The notes under the pieces: generated by a model
Told to the model about the DNA's origin: nothing
What the model saw: the letters and a program-made list of their open reading frames with translations, nothing else
The model's database searches: none
Program-made: the position numbers and the translations under genes
In this document: piece after piece, positions 23,195-32,656 of the stretch
Layout: each line of letters starts with the position of its first letter
Position numbering within the stretch: the first letter of the stretch is position 1
DNA from: Simmondsia chinensis
Taxonomy: Eukaryota > Streptophyta > Magnoliopsida > Caryophyllales > Simmondsiaceae
Direction of reading: 5' to 3'
Assembly (NCBI GenBank): GCA_018398585.1
Contig: JAGTTD010000001.1
Span: 16,199,750-16,263,749, forward strand
DNA length: 64,000 nt

Positions 23195-23531
23195 TGTAAA
23201 AACTTAAAAAGACTATGAAGGAAAAGATTGAATATATTAGATGATCAAGTAAAAAAACAAGACTAGCCTATTTATACTAGATGAAGGACACACCCTTTCA
23301 CCTTCACAAGCTAAGAGTTACATAAGAATAAATTGCATAAATAAATCAAGTAAATGCCTATAGTAAACACCCCATCTTGGCCGGTTGAGGAGGAAGAGGG
23401 AGAGCCAAAAAATCTACCTATTCACTAATTACATGGAATAATGTAGAAAAGTATGTACCAAGAATAAAGACAAATACTAAAACGTACAAATACAAATATG
23501 AGAATACAAAACTAAAATACTAATTTCTACA
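23195..23531 (-). repeat. 5' LTR of the Copia element
   Basis: 337 bp, TG...CA on either strand. It should contain promoter and polyadenylation signals; a TATA-like 'tataaatagg' is readable on the minus strand opposite about 23266-23276 and in the matching place of the other LTR. Confidence 0.95.
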
Positions 23532-23536
23532 ATATT
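23532..23536. repeat. Target site duplication of the Copia element (right)
   Basis: ATATT, identical to 18364-18368. Joining the flanks restores continuous alignment with copy 3 of the virus at about 14085. Confidence 0.92.
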
Positions 23537-24330
23537 CCATTCATAAAAGGTTTGTGTGTTATATGAGTTTGACGGGAATTGATTTCTTTTGTTATATTAT
23601 ATATCAGGTGGAGTAGGCCTTGGATAATAGGCTCTTGTGGGATTTTTTATTTTTATTTTTGAGAACTTCTTTTTATTTTGTTTATTTCATTATTGTTCTT
23701 TAATATTTTGTATTTGAGTTTCATCAAATGAAGATGTTTCTTCATCTGTAATTGCTTCATCTTTCTTAATGATAGTTTGAATAGAAGTTTTTTGGGTAGA
23801 AGAAAGTAATTCTATTTTTTTTATCAATTTTATTTAACAAATTATTTTGTTGGAGTTTTATCGGTTGTCATTCTTTTTGAGGAAGATTGAATGGTTGGAA
23901 TAAGGATTGCTGCATTCCTCTTAGAAATGGGCTTAATTGAGATTTTGAAGGTCTTTCTTTATGGGTTAAAATATATTAGTATATGCAAGGACAATGGTTT
24001 TTATTCATCATTTCTGTTTAATATTTGACTATGAATTGTATTTAATTGTTATGAAATTATTTTAAGATTTAGAGCTTGAAAATTGTTTTGTTTATAAATT
24101 TTATTAATATCTTTCATTGCAAGTGTTGAAGGTCTGCTATCAGTTTTAGTTCTACCAAAAGGGATAGCAATTATATCTTGGTTCTGGACATTGATTATTA
24201 AATATTTTGTGGGAGGATGAATAGGTTGAATTATTTGTCCATCTGTTGTAAGCCATGTGGTTGTTAGAGTGGTTTTAACATTTATTGAACTCAAAGGGAA
24301 AGGGTTTTAGATTTGATGTCTTTATGTATA
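23537..24330 (-). pseudogene. N-terminal coat-protein region of EPRV copy 4
   Basis: The minus strand upstream of the Copia insertion. It carries the same Pro/Thr entry block as 13990-14040, a Lys-rich stretch, and an 81-codon open piece (24294-24049) ending in the conserved DINKIYKQNN and ALNLKII blocks that join MP and CP in all copies. Stops occur throughout. Confidence 0.7.
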
Positions 24331-25595
24331 AGTTGAAAACCATGTGAAGAAAGGAATATTGCATTTTAATTCATTTATTCTTTGTAATATATTTCTCTTA
24401 TTTCTTGAGTTTTTTCTTTACTAAATGTTTGGAAATACCATTGGCGTTTGGCTATATTTTGTTCTCATTCAAAATCATTACTTAAGAATTCTTTATTTAT
24501 CTTGAATTCTTCTGTGATAACATTTATTGAAATAGGTCTCATTTGGGATGCTGTTGGAGAGGTAGGATTTGAGACTGATTCATTTTAGAAAACTGGTTCA
24601 GCTAGGGGAGGATGTAAATGGATTCCTCAAAGTCTTGCATTTGTTTGATAAATTTCTTAAATGGATTCCTTTAAGTCTTGCATTTGTTTGATAAATTTAT
24701 TCTCTTTGAGTAGATATAGATGAGGTTGAATGTCTTGATAATTCTGTATTTGTTGTGTTACTTATTGTAGTTTGTCTTTCCAATCCAAACCTTATGGTCA
24801 CTTTACCATCAGGTTCTTCTATTATTTGTTTAACTTGTTTCCTAGCTATATTTCTAGGAGGTTGAGGGTTTTCAATTTGCCAGTAGTCTGGAATTGTTAT
24901 TTCATTCCACTTAAGGCGCTTTGGTGTTACAACTTCAGCTTGATCAGCTTGAACTTATAATAGTAATGTTTCTCCTGGAGGAGATTACTTTAAACATGTA
25001 GGGTTAAGTTCACTTGCTAAAATTCTAAAATAAATTCTGTATATTCAACCAAAACCTTTAGAGTGCTCTAATAATTGTAGGTTTGGAATATGTATATCTA
25101 AAGTTAAAGTCTTAAGAATATGTGGATACTAAATATCTACTAAAAATTTGGATAACAATTGAAATAAATTAGTTCATTATGTAAATTAGTTTGACCAATT
25201 GCTAATAAGGAATCTTCAAATTTGAGAAACCTTGAGTTTCTAAATGCTAACATTATAGGTTGGTCATGGCCAAACCCTGTTAAAGGGTTGACTTCTACTT
25301 GGACTAATCCACAATGTATATAGTGAAATCCTTTTGAAATATATTTTTGAAGAGATAAGTATGAATGTAATTGTACAGTTTGGGTTTCTTGATCTATAGT
25401 CATTGACTGTTCATGGATTTTTAATGAAAAAGCCATTTTGAAATCAAATCTTCCAATTTGATAAATTGATTCAAAATTTTCATTTGAAATACTCCAACTT
25501 ACAAAGTCTTTGAGGTTTGAAATTTCTTTTAAAACTTCTTTTGAATTGACCGTCCTAGTGGTATTTGAACTGGTACTATGTCGTTTTTAGAACAT
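24330..25595 (-). pseudogene. Movement protein and linker of EPRV copy 4 (broken)
   Basis: The upstream ATG at 25595 is followed by a stop at its third codon. The internal ATG at 25436 opens 98 codons of clear 30K-type movement protein, ending at a stop at 25140. Homology continues in other frames to about 24780 (block LKWNEITIPDYWQIENPQPPRN-like, as at 1500-1540) and then to the linker. The protein would in the virus carry the genome through plasmodesmata; here it is dead. Confidence 0.78.
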
Positions 25596-25857
25596 CCTTC
25601 TAACTGAGCCTACTAATCTCGGCATGGTTACGGAAATGGTAGTACATACACAATAGTTCATATACAGTTGTACTATTTCGACACTTTTAGATCAGGAACA
25701 CAATGGTTACCATACCGGGACCAACCTACGGGACCATCTCCACAACTGACCAACGACTGCCGGGCTGACCAACACTACATTCAAGCTTACCAACATTCCT
25801 AATAGTTCTTTCAGCAGTACTTCTGTGAAGTTGCTATTGAAGGTCTTTACTAAAATG
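25596..25857 (-). other. Leader of EPRV copy 4
   Basis: About 260 bases between PBS and MP on the minus strand, matching 11883-12143 of copy 3, with repeated 'ttggtcagc/ttggtaag' motifs. No coding potential. Confidence 0.6.
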
Positions 25858-25869
25858 GCTCTCATACAA
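25858..25869 (-). promoter_or_regulatory. Degenerate tRNA-Met primer binding site
   Basis: The minus strand reads TTGTATGAGAGC, two mismatches from the canonical 12 bases. Position matches the PBS of copy 3. Confidence 0.65.
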
Positions 25870-26345
25870 ATTTGGGGAAGCAAGATCGACAGAGGGTCGC
25901 AAAATAAAAGTTAATTTTAAAAATTAGATTTATTAAAATTGACAATAAATTCAAAGATTAAAAAAGTACGGAAATTGAAATATAGATACAAAGTTGGAGA
26001 ACTTACAAATTGAAAGGAAGAAACTTGAAATACAAAAATTTGTACAAAAAAAGAAAAACTACAAAAGAAATTTATGTGAACTCTGGAATTTGTACAAAAG
26101 AAATTTGGGGAAGCAGGATCGACAGAGGGTCGCAAAATAAGAGTTAAATTTGAAAATAAGATTTATTAAAAGTGACAGTAAATACAAAGATTGAAAAAGT
26201 ACAAAAATTGAATTATAGATACAAAGTTGGAGAACTTGCAAATTGAAAGGAAAAAACTTGAACTACAAAAATTTTACAAAGAAAAGAAAAACTACAAAAG
26301 AAATTTATATGAACTCTAAAATTGTATCTGAATCAGCTTTCTCCC
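25866..26345 (-). repeat. Tandem duplication (~235 bp) of the R region
   Basis: The block from 'caaatttggggaagca' through 'agaaatttatgtgaactc' occurs twice, at about 25866-26085 and 26100-26320. Each copy includes a TTTATT (AATAAA on the minus strand, near 25930 and 26161) and the Gln/Ser-rich T-tract sequence. Copy 3 has only one. It probably arose after or during integration. Confidence 0.75.
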
Positions 26346-26510
26346 CTTATGCTGAATGAAGTGTCCTTCTTATAGCTGAGGAGTGATGCAGACTTAAAAA
26401 TGCTTTTAAATTGAATTACATACTTGAAACCGCTGTCCTTCAAATTTTTCCTTGATAATGCTGTATTCTTGAATTACTGTCACATTGATGGGACATCTGG
26501 ATGGTCCTCC
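26346..26510 (-). promoter_or_regulatory. Pararetroviral promoter of EPRV copy 4
   Basis: The minus strand carries CTATAAGAAGGA (26376-26365), equal to the TATA region of copy 3, and about 130 bases of conserved upstream sequence. Homology ends at about 26510, mirroring 11380. Confidence 0.6.
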
Positions 26511-26709
26511 CCAAATTCCCTCACAACCTTATTTAAGCAATTTTTGAAGCGCAACGTTGCGTTAAATTAAAAAAAAATAGAAAAGAATCTGAAATAAAAA
26601 AAGAAAATGCAAACATAAAAATTAAATGAAAAAATAATTTAAGTGTGAACATAAATACAAGAACAAAATCTTAACTAAATTAAAAAAAATTCAATATAGG
26701 AAAAAATAA
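26511..26709. other. AT-rich flank between EPRV copy 4 and MITE
   Basis: Short AT-rich stretch with nothing recognised. Confidence 0.5.
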
Positions 26710-27244
26710 GGGTTATTTACATTTTAGTGCGTTAACATTTTTTGAAATAATAAAAAAAATCCCGAACTTTTTGAATTATTAAAAAAGTCCCTAGTCTTTT
26801 GTCGTATTAATAAGAAGGTACATCTCAAGCATGAGGACGCCATTTTCCATCAATAGAACTGAAATGACCACTCTTTTTATTAATGTTAAAATAAAATGAC
26901 CTAAACTACTTTAACACCCTTATTTTTACTTTATAAGAATGAAATTCAAGGTATTATTTTATATAGAAGCTATTTATTTTCACTTAATTTTTAAAAAAAT
27001 ATGTTTATTAAAGGGTATTTTTATTATTTTATTGTAGCATTAATAAAATCATGGCTGTCACTTAGCTCTGTCAACTAAAAATGACGTCACCACGTTGGAG
27101 AGGGTCCTTTTTATTAATGCGACAAAAGTTTAGGGGCCTTTTTATTAATATGGCAAAAACTTAAGGGTCTTTTTAATAATTCGAAAAGGTCGGGGTCATT
27201 TTTATTATTTCCAAAAACGTAGGGGTACAAAATATAAATAACCC
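26710..27244. mobile_element. MITE-like element with long inverted ends (copy 2 of 2)
   Basis: Ends are GGGTTATTTA and TAAATAACCC; inward of these the arms pair for more than 100 bases, including 'aaaaggtcc' and 'gacgtca/tgacgcc' blocks. The right side contains three tandem variants of a 'cctttttattaat' motif. Layout and sequence match 9070-9531. No coding capacity. The superfamily is uncertain. Confidence 0.72.
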
Positions 27245-27765
27245 ACAAATAACCAATTTAAAATATGAAATAAAACTAAAAAAATATTAGGAAAAATAAA
27301 TATTAAATAAATTAATAGAAAAGAAAAGACCATTTTCACATCTCAAATAAGAATCTTGAGATTTTAAATTTAAATATTTGAATTTAAGAAAAAAATCTTT
27401 AAAAAATTAAAACAAAAGAAAACACCAATTTCACATTTTAAGCAAAATCTTTAGAAAAGAAAATATTAAAATAAAAGTTAAATAAAAAAGAAAATCTCAA
27501 TTAATTACACTTGTAGAAATAATTTTAGAACAATATTCAAAACTGAAATGGATAAGCAGTGCAACAAAATATGAACAAAATGAAAAAGGAAAATAGAAAA
27601 CAAATTTTAAATCTAACAAAAAAAAAGGTCATAATGAAAGAAAAGTAAATCTGAACTAAATCAAAATCAAAGGAAAAATTCAATTTCAAAGGTGAACAAA
27701 AATCAAAAGAAAGAAAAAAAATCTTAATTTAATAAACAAAAAAGAACAAAAAAAAAAAATCGTAA
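27245..27765. other. A-rich spacer
   Basis: About 520 bases of very A-rich DNA with many short 'aaaaagaaa' repeats. No gene or element recognised. It may have served as a LINE target. Confidence 0.5.
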
Positions 27766-27780
27766 TTAATGGCACCAATA
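27766..27780. repeat. Probable target site duplication of the LINE (3' side)
   Basis: TTAATGGCACCAATA; 31906-31920 reads TTGATGGCACCTATA, 13 of 15 identical. Confidence 0.65.
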
Positions 27781-28203
27781 CAGAAACAACAATAACAGGC
27801 CCAGTGCCTCAAGGGCTCCAACGTAAGCAGGGTCTGGGAGGGGTAGGATGTATGCAACCTTACCCCTTTAGGGTGATACCTTAACGAGAGGCTGTTTCTG
27901 AGGACCGCGAACCTTAGAAGCATGAGAGCATCAGAGCATGGAGCATGGAGAGCACGAAAAGCATTGAAAGCATGGCAACATGGAAGCAAGAGTAAAAAGC
28001 AAAAAGTAAACGAGTCTGTAAGGGAAGGAGTTGACATCCGACATAAGGCAAGCATGTAGGGAGTAGAAGCAGTGAGTAGCACTACATCACAGGACGTCAG
28101 ACCATAAGCACTAAGCAACCTACATACGTCCAAACTGTGTACAAACAAACAGGCATGCAGGAAGCCTCCTCACACTAGTACTAGCTAGAAGTGCTCATCG
28201 TTC
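27781..28203 (-). other. LINE 3' UTR
   Basis: Contains the conserved 3' block of plant RTE elements (minus strand, opposite 27800-27890: 'gggtaaggttgcatacatcc' and 'ttgaggcactgggcc'), ending in TGTTATTGTTGTTTCTG. A similar end is at 37080-37152. The 139-codon frame here (28148-27729) is a UTR artefact. 'Catg'-rich imperfect repeats fill 27910-28060. Confidence 0.75.
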
Positions 28204-28563
28204 CTAAATTGTTATTTCGGTTACACCTATTCTAATCCTCCACTGAGCTCTATCTAGGACCATCTCCTCATTTAGGTTGAGATGGGCGAGGTCCTGTTGA
28301 ATTGCCTCCATCCAACCCTTCTTTGGCCTCTTTTTTACTCTCTTCCCATCTGTAATGTGGAGTTGATCACATCTCCCGATTGGGGCAGTGGTCGATCTCC
28401 TCTTAACAAGCCCAAACCACCACAGCCGTTGCTCCCTCAACTTATGTTCGATTGGGGCTACTCCTAATTTACTTCTTATAACATCATTTCTGATCCTGTC
28501 CTTCCTCGTGTGTCCACACATCCATCTTAACATCCTCATCTCCGCCACCTTCATCTTCTGCAT
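28204..28563 (-). pseudogene. LINE polyprotein C-terminal region
   Basis: 119 open codons. The blocks RMLRWMCGHTRKDRIRN, RLWWFGLVKRR, and KKRPKKGWMEAIQQDL are the standard C-terminal signature following the RT in plant RTE LINEs (function unknown). It ends with AQWRIRIG at 28225. A stop just upstream separates it from the RT. Confidence 0.85.
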
Positions 28564-28581
28564 GTGATGCTGCTTAACTGG

Positions 28582-29212
28582 CTAGTATTTCGCACCGTAT
28601 GACATAGTCGGTCTCACTGCCGTCTTATAATATTTTACCTTTAACCGTAATGGGGACTTCGTATCACACAGTACCGCAGAGGCCATCATCCATTTATGCC
28701 AACCTACTTTAATCTGGTTGCGGGCATCTGCATCCACTTCGTCGTCTTGATGCACCATGGAACCTAAGTATTTAAAGCACTCTTTCTGTGGTATGCAATT
28801 TGATCCAATCTTGACGTCTTCTATGCTTGGCATGGTAAAGGTACAAAACTTCAGCTCCATGTACTCGATTTTAGACCTACTAAGTCTTAGACCTTTCGAT
28901 TCTAAGGCCATTCTCCAAAGTGGTAGCCTCTCATTCACACCTTCCCTAGACTCTCCCACTAGGACTATATCGTCCGCAAAAAGCATGCACCAAGGCACGT
29001 CCCGTTGGATGTGCCAAGTAAGCTCATCCATAACTAAAATGAACAGATAGGGACTCAAGGCTGATCATTGGTGTGCCCCAACTATAATGGGAAAAGCTTA
29101 TGTCTCCCCTTCTGTTGTGCTCACATAGGTTCGTGCGTCTTTATACATGTCTTTAATGACTCATACTTAGGGCTGGGGGATGCCTTTCCTCTCCAAGACA
29201 CTCCATAGGACC

Positions 29213-29250
<38 letters not shown>

Positions 29251-29640
29251 CACTCTATCGTATGCCTTCTCTAAATCAATGAAAACCATGTGGAGGTCCT
29301 TTTGTCTATCTCTATAGTACTCTGTCGACCTCCTTAGGAGGTGGATGGATTCTATCGTCGACCTGCCGGGCATAAATGGAAATTGATTCTCTAAGACTTT
29401 TGTTCGTTGTCGTAGCCTTCTTTCTATGATCGGCTCCCAAAGCTTCAAAGTATGGCTAATTAGTTTAATTCCTCTATAGTTTGCCAACTCTGGATGTCGC
29501 CTTTGTTCTTATAGACAGGAACTAATGTACTCTTCCGCCACTCATCCTGCTTCTTATTCCCTTAAATAATTTGTTTAGCCATATGATACCTAATTCTCCA
29601 GTGCACTTCCATGCCTCAATGGGTATGCCGTCTGGGCCGA
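28582..29640 (-). pseudogene. LINE reverse transcriptase (broken, poly-G insertion)
   Basis: Open pieces 29487-29167 ([40 protein letters not shown]) and 29058-28582 (SPYLFILVMDE, catalytic FADD at residues 27-30, GLRLSRSKIEYM). After AYDRVP a run of 35 G on this strand replaces the usual residues before the next block. A stop/frameshift region lies at 29167-29060. In the family this enzyme performs target-primed reverse transcription. Confidence 0.88.
29214..29248. repeat. Poly-C tract of 35 bases
   Basis: Uninterrupted C on the plus strand inside the LINE RT. Runs of this length are rare in plant nuclear DNA. It could be a genuine expansion or an assembly/base-calling artefact. Confidence 0.9.
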
Positions 29641-29719
29641 CTACTTTACCCCTGCCCATCTTCTTTAAGGCTTCCCTAACTTCCTCGGGTCTAATCCTCG
29701 TACAGTAATAGTAGGTATG

Positions 29720-30301
29720 GTGCTCTACCAGTGCTTGTGGTTCTCCTGGGGATACATTTCTATCTCCCTGTTCATTGAACAGATCTTAGAAGTAGGATTT
29801 CCACCTAGTTTAATTTGTTGCTCATCCACAAGCACTTGCCCATCTTCCCTCTTTATGCGCCTTACTTGGTCCAAGTATCTAGTCCTCCTCTCTCTTGCTT
29901 TTGCAATTCTATAGAGGACTCTAGCTCCCTCATCGGTATCCAACCTTTTGTAGAAGTCCTCCAAAGCTTTAGATTGTGCATCTCTGACTACTATTTTAGC
30001 ATCCTTCTTAACTTGTTTATATCATTGTCTCTTGTCCACTTCTATCCCACTCCTTGAAGCTATCTCTTTTCGCCTTAATCTTTTCCTGAACCTCCTTGCA
30101 CCACCACTAGGACTCTCTGTTGTTTGGTACACCTAGGGCTGCGCATGTCACCTCTCTGATCTTTTGGGCTACCTGGTTCCAACTGTAGTTTAAATCTCCC
30201 TCACAATCCCTTCCAAGCTCAGCCTCGACTCTTTCCTTAAGGACTTGAGCCTTGTCCCCCTTCAAATCCCTCCAATGCGTGTATGGCTGTGATGGTTTCA
30301 T
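29720..30301 (-). pseudogene. LINE endonuclease-RT linker
   Basis: Open pieces 30301-30107 (Trp/Lys-rich, with WNQVAQKIREV) and 29964-29725 (DEGARVLYRIAKARERRTR, then QVRRIKREDGQVLVD), both characteristic of the region between endonuclease and RT in plant RTE LINEs. Separated by stops. Confidence 0.75.
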
Positions 30302-30329
30302 GATTTTCTTGCCTCTTCTCTTGGCCTTG

Positions 30330-31050
30330 ATATTAGTACATAATACCCTGTGATGTTTTGATAGGTCTTCCTTGGGGATAATCTTACAATCCCTGCAATT
30401 TTTTTTGAGTCCTCTTCCTTAGTAGTATGTAGTCAATTTGAGTCTTTGCTCCACCGCTCTGATACGTGATGATGTGCTCCTCACATTTTTCTGAAGAAGG
30501 TGTTGGCAACCGTTAGCTCATACATGACAACAAAGTCTAACAGGGCCTTACCCCCATCATTCATGGTTCCAAAACCAAAGCCTCCGTGGTGGGATGCATA
30601 GCCTTCTGGATTTGCTCCCACATGCCCATTGAAGTCCCCGCCAATCACCACTTGTTGGCTTTAGGGTATGTCTTACATTGTTAAGTCTAAGTCCTCCCAA
30701 AATCTAGCCTTCTCTTGCTCTGTATGCCCAACCTATGGTGCGTAGGCACTTATAATGCTCAATATTTCTCCATCTAAAAATAACCTGATGCTAATGATCC
30801 TATAGCTAATCCTAATCATCCCCACTACTTTGTCCTTAAGGAGGTAATCCACAATAATACCCACTCCATTCTTCTCCCTAGCTTGGCTCGCATACCATAA
30901 TTTATATCCTAATACATCCCTCGCTTTTGTGCCCACCCATCTAGTCTCTTTGAGGCATAGGATGTTGATCTTTCTCTTCATCATCATTTGGGCCACCTCA
31001 AAACTCTTCTTCATTAATGTGCCCACATTTAGTGTCCCAAATCACAGGCT
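30330..31050 (-). pseudogene. LINE apurinic-type endonuclease (broken)
   Basis: The open piece 31026-30733 has LMKKSFEVAQMMMKRKINILCLKETRWVG, in which the Glu of KETRWVG is the metal-binding residue, then GVGIIVD. Further on in broken frames are a GDFNGHVG-like block (about 30650-30625) and GFGFG (about 30590). This enzyme nicks the target DNA. A stop after SAYAP and others later inactivate it. Confidence 0.85.
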
Positions 31051-31905
31051 CTCGACATTGCGTCGGCTGTTCCATCCCTTCCCTAACCTCTTTGAAGATG
31101 ACCTTAGGTTTTGATCTCCATTACCAAAAGGGTTCATAAACTAACTGTCAACTGGCCCAATTAGACACGTATAGAATCACAAGATACAAAGGCATAGTAG
31201 ACACAGCAATAGTAATAGCAAAGACAATAAAAATAACGGAGTACGAGGATATGGGAGAGAGAGGAGAACGAGTCAGACCTGGGGCCGGCCGAATATTGCT
31301 TGCCTGATACCGACCGACTGTGAGCTGTGGTGTGCGACTGTAGTGGCTACGGGTACAGGTGGTGGGCTGGTGGTGGTGGCGGTCAGTGCACGGTGGGCTA
31401 ATGGTGGTCGCCGGGGGGGGGGGCTGGCTGGTGAGGTCAGGTGGTGGTGGTGGCCGCCAGTGTGAGAGATGGGGGTGTGAGGGGGAAGAGAGGGGGGGGG
31501 GGGGGGGGGTGTGAGGGGAGAGAGGTGAAGATGAAGAAGGTGTGAAGGGGAAGGGTAGACGTTGGCTGGGTTGGTGGTGGTGATAGTGGTGGTGGCTAAG
31601 TGCACTTGGTGGTGGTGGCGATGGTGGCGGCGTCACTTGTATTCGGTGGTGGTGGCTGGGGTGTGTTCTAGGGGGGGGGGGGATGGAGCTGGTGGCCGGG
31701 GTGCAATCGGTGGTGGTGGCGATGGCGTTGAGTGGGCCGACGGTGCGGTGTCGCCGTCTTGCTAGCATTGCCGGGGAGAAGGTCAGGCGATGTCGGCGAG
31801 AGGGCCGACGTTGACATTGACGTGACTAGTGAGGGGGGTTAGTGACCTGTTGCAATGTCAGCAGGAGAAGAGAGAGAGAGAGAGAAGAGAGAGAAACAGC
31901 TATTG
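31050..31905 (-). other. LINE 5' UTR, G-rich on the plus strand
   Basis: A GC-rich, strongly strand-biased stretch (C-rich on the LINE sense strand) with several G runs on the plus strand (31411-31422, 31491-31509, 31671-31682). It begins with a CT repeat at the 5' end (31905-31865 on minus). The Pro/His-rich frames here look like by-products of (CCA)n-type repeats. Transcription of the LINE would start here, but no motif is certain. Confidence 0.55.
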
Positions 31906-31920
31906 TTGATGGCACCTATA
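31906..31920. repeat. Probable target site duplication of the LINE (5' side)
   Basis: TTGATGGCACCTATA; partner of 27766-27780. Confidence 0.65.
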
Positions 31921-32005
31921 TGACCAATTTTAAATTAATACTCAAAACATGAAATTGAAAAGTTTATAAATTAATAAAAAAAAATTCTTGACATTCTTTA
32001 ATTAA

Positions 32006-32653
32006 GGCTCCGTTTGTTTCGTAGAAAAAGTAGATTCTAGGAATATATTTTTCTTTGGAAAAAGGTTTTCTAAGAAAATTGAAATCCGATTGAGGTTTTC
32101 CTTTGTTTGTTTCAAAGGAAAACTTGCTTCCACATTAATATTTTCGTATATAGTTTAAAAGAAATATTTTTCATAAATCATTCTACATCTTATTATAGGA
32201 CAATATAAGTAGTAATCCAACATATATAAAAGGTAATAGAAAAATAAAATCAACTTTCAAAGCTATGTAATAAACGTTCAAATCCCAAGGTATCTAATTG
32301 ATAACTTCCCTATATAATATTATATAGTAATTCAAAATGATGAAATTGTTTCTTTTAAAACCATGATAAAGTAACATCTGGCTTTGTTTGATTATTTAGT
32401 CTAATTCCTATTAGGCATTATGACGTTAAAGTTTACGTTCCAATTTGGTTCATTTCGGTTCGATCCTTATCCGCACGATAATTACCGCAAAGGCTCTTGT
32501 GCCACTTGGAATTGTGACTTCCCTTATTTTACAAGGGAAGTCACTTTCCCTCCATTGGAGGAAAGCATTTTTCGTCAAAAAAAGTGTGCCAAATAAAGGA
32601 AAATATGAAAACTAATCCCTAGAATCACATTTTCTTCTAAAACAAACAGAGCC
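32006..32653. mobile_element. Tourist/PIF-Harbinger-like MITE
   Basis: Inverted ends GGCTCCGTTTGTTT (32006) and AAACAAACAGAGCC (to 32653), one mismatch, flanked by TAA on both sides (32003-32005 and 32654-32656). A 3-bp TAA/TTA duplication and a GGC...GTTTG end fit the Harbinger superfamily. An internal palindrome 'cttccctta...aagggaag' is at 32518-32544. About 650 bp, no coding capacity. Confidence 0.75.
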
Positions 32654-32656
32654 TAA

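Larger units (their letters stand above)
18369..23531 (-). mobile_element. Ty1-copia LTR retrotransposon, nearly intact
   Basis: A 5163-bp element flanked by a perfect 5-bp duplication (ATATT). It has LTRs of 349 and 337 bp beginning TG and ending CA, a primer site for tRNA-Met directly inside the 5' LTR, a polypurine tract directly before the 3' LTR, and one long Gag-Pol frame with a single stop. The LTRs differ by four substitutions and one 12-bp tandem repeat unit, so insertion is recent compared with the virus copy it interrupts. Its codon use and base composition are much less AT-rich than the neighbours. Confidence 0.97.
14960..26510 (-). mobile_element. Endogenous pararetrovirus copy 4, split by a Copia element
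   Basis: Read from 26510 down: promoter/R region, PBS, leader, MP, CP (interrupted by the 5.16-kb Copia element at 18369-23531), zinc knuckle, protease, RT, and RNase H, which stops at about 14962. ORF2 is not present. Every domain carries stops or indels. The R region is tandemly duplicated. It is the most complete viral copy in the window and belongs to the same lineage as copy 3. Confidence 0.85.
27781..31905 (-). mobile_element. RTE-type LINE (non-LTR retrotransposon), full length but decayed
   Basis: About 4.1 kb on the minus strand: 5' UTR (31905-31050), apurinic-type endonuclease (31026-30330), linker, reverse transcriptase (29640-28580), C-terminal region (28563-28204) and 3' UTR ending in a GTT-rich tail. 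It is bounded by a 15-bp imperfect duplication. The tail, endonuclease block KETRWVG and RT block FADD are characteristic of plant RTE-clade LINEs. Many stops and indels make it non-autonomous. Confidence 0.9.

Noticed and set aside
27729..28148. 139-codon frame on the minus strand
   Set aside because: It coincides with the conserved LINE 3' UTR and runs through its tail.
31148..31768. 206-codon Pro/His-rich frame and its overlapping partners
   Set aside because: It lies in the C-rich 5' UTR of the LINE and is explained by simple repeats; similar length frames exist in other reading frames.
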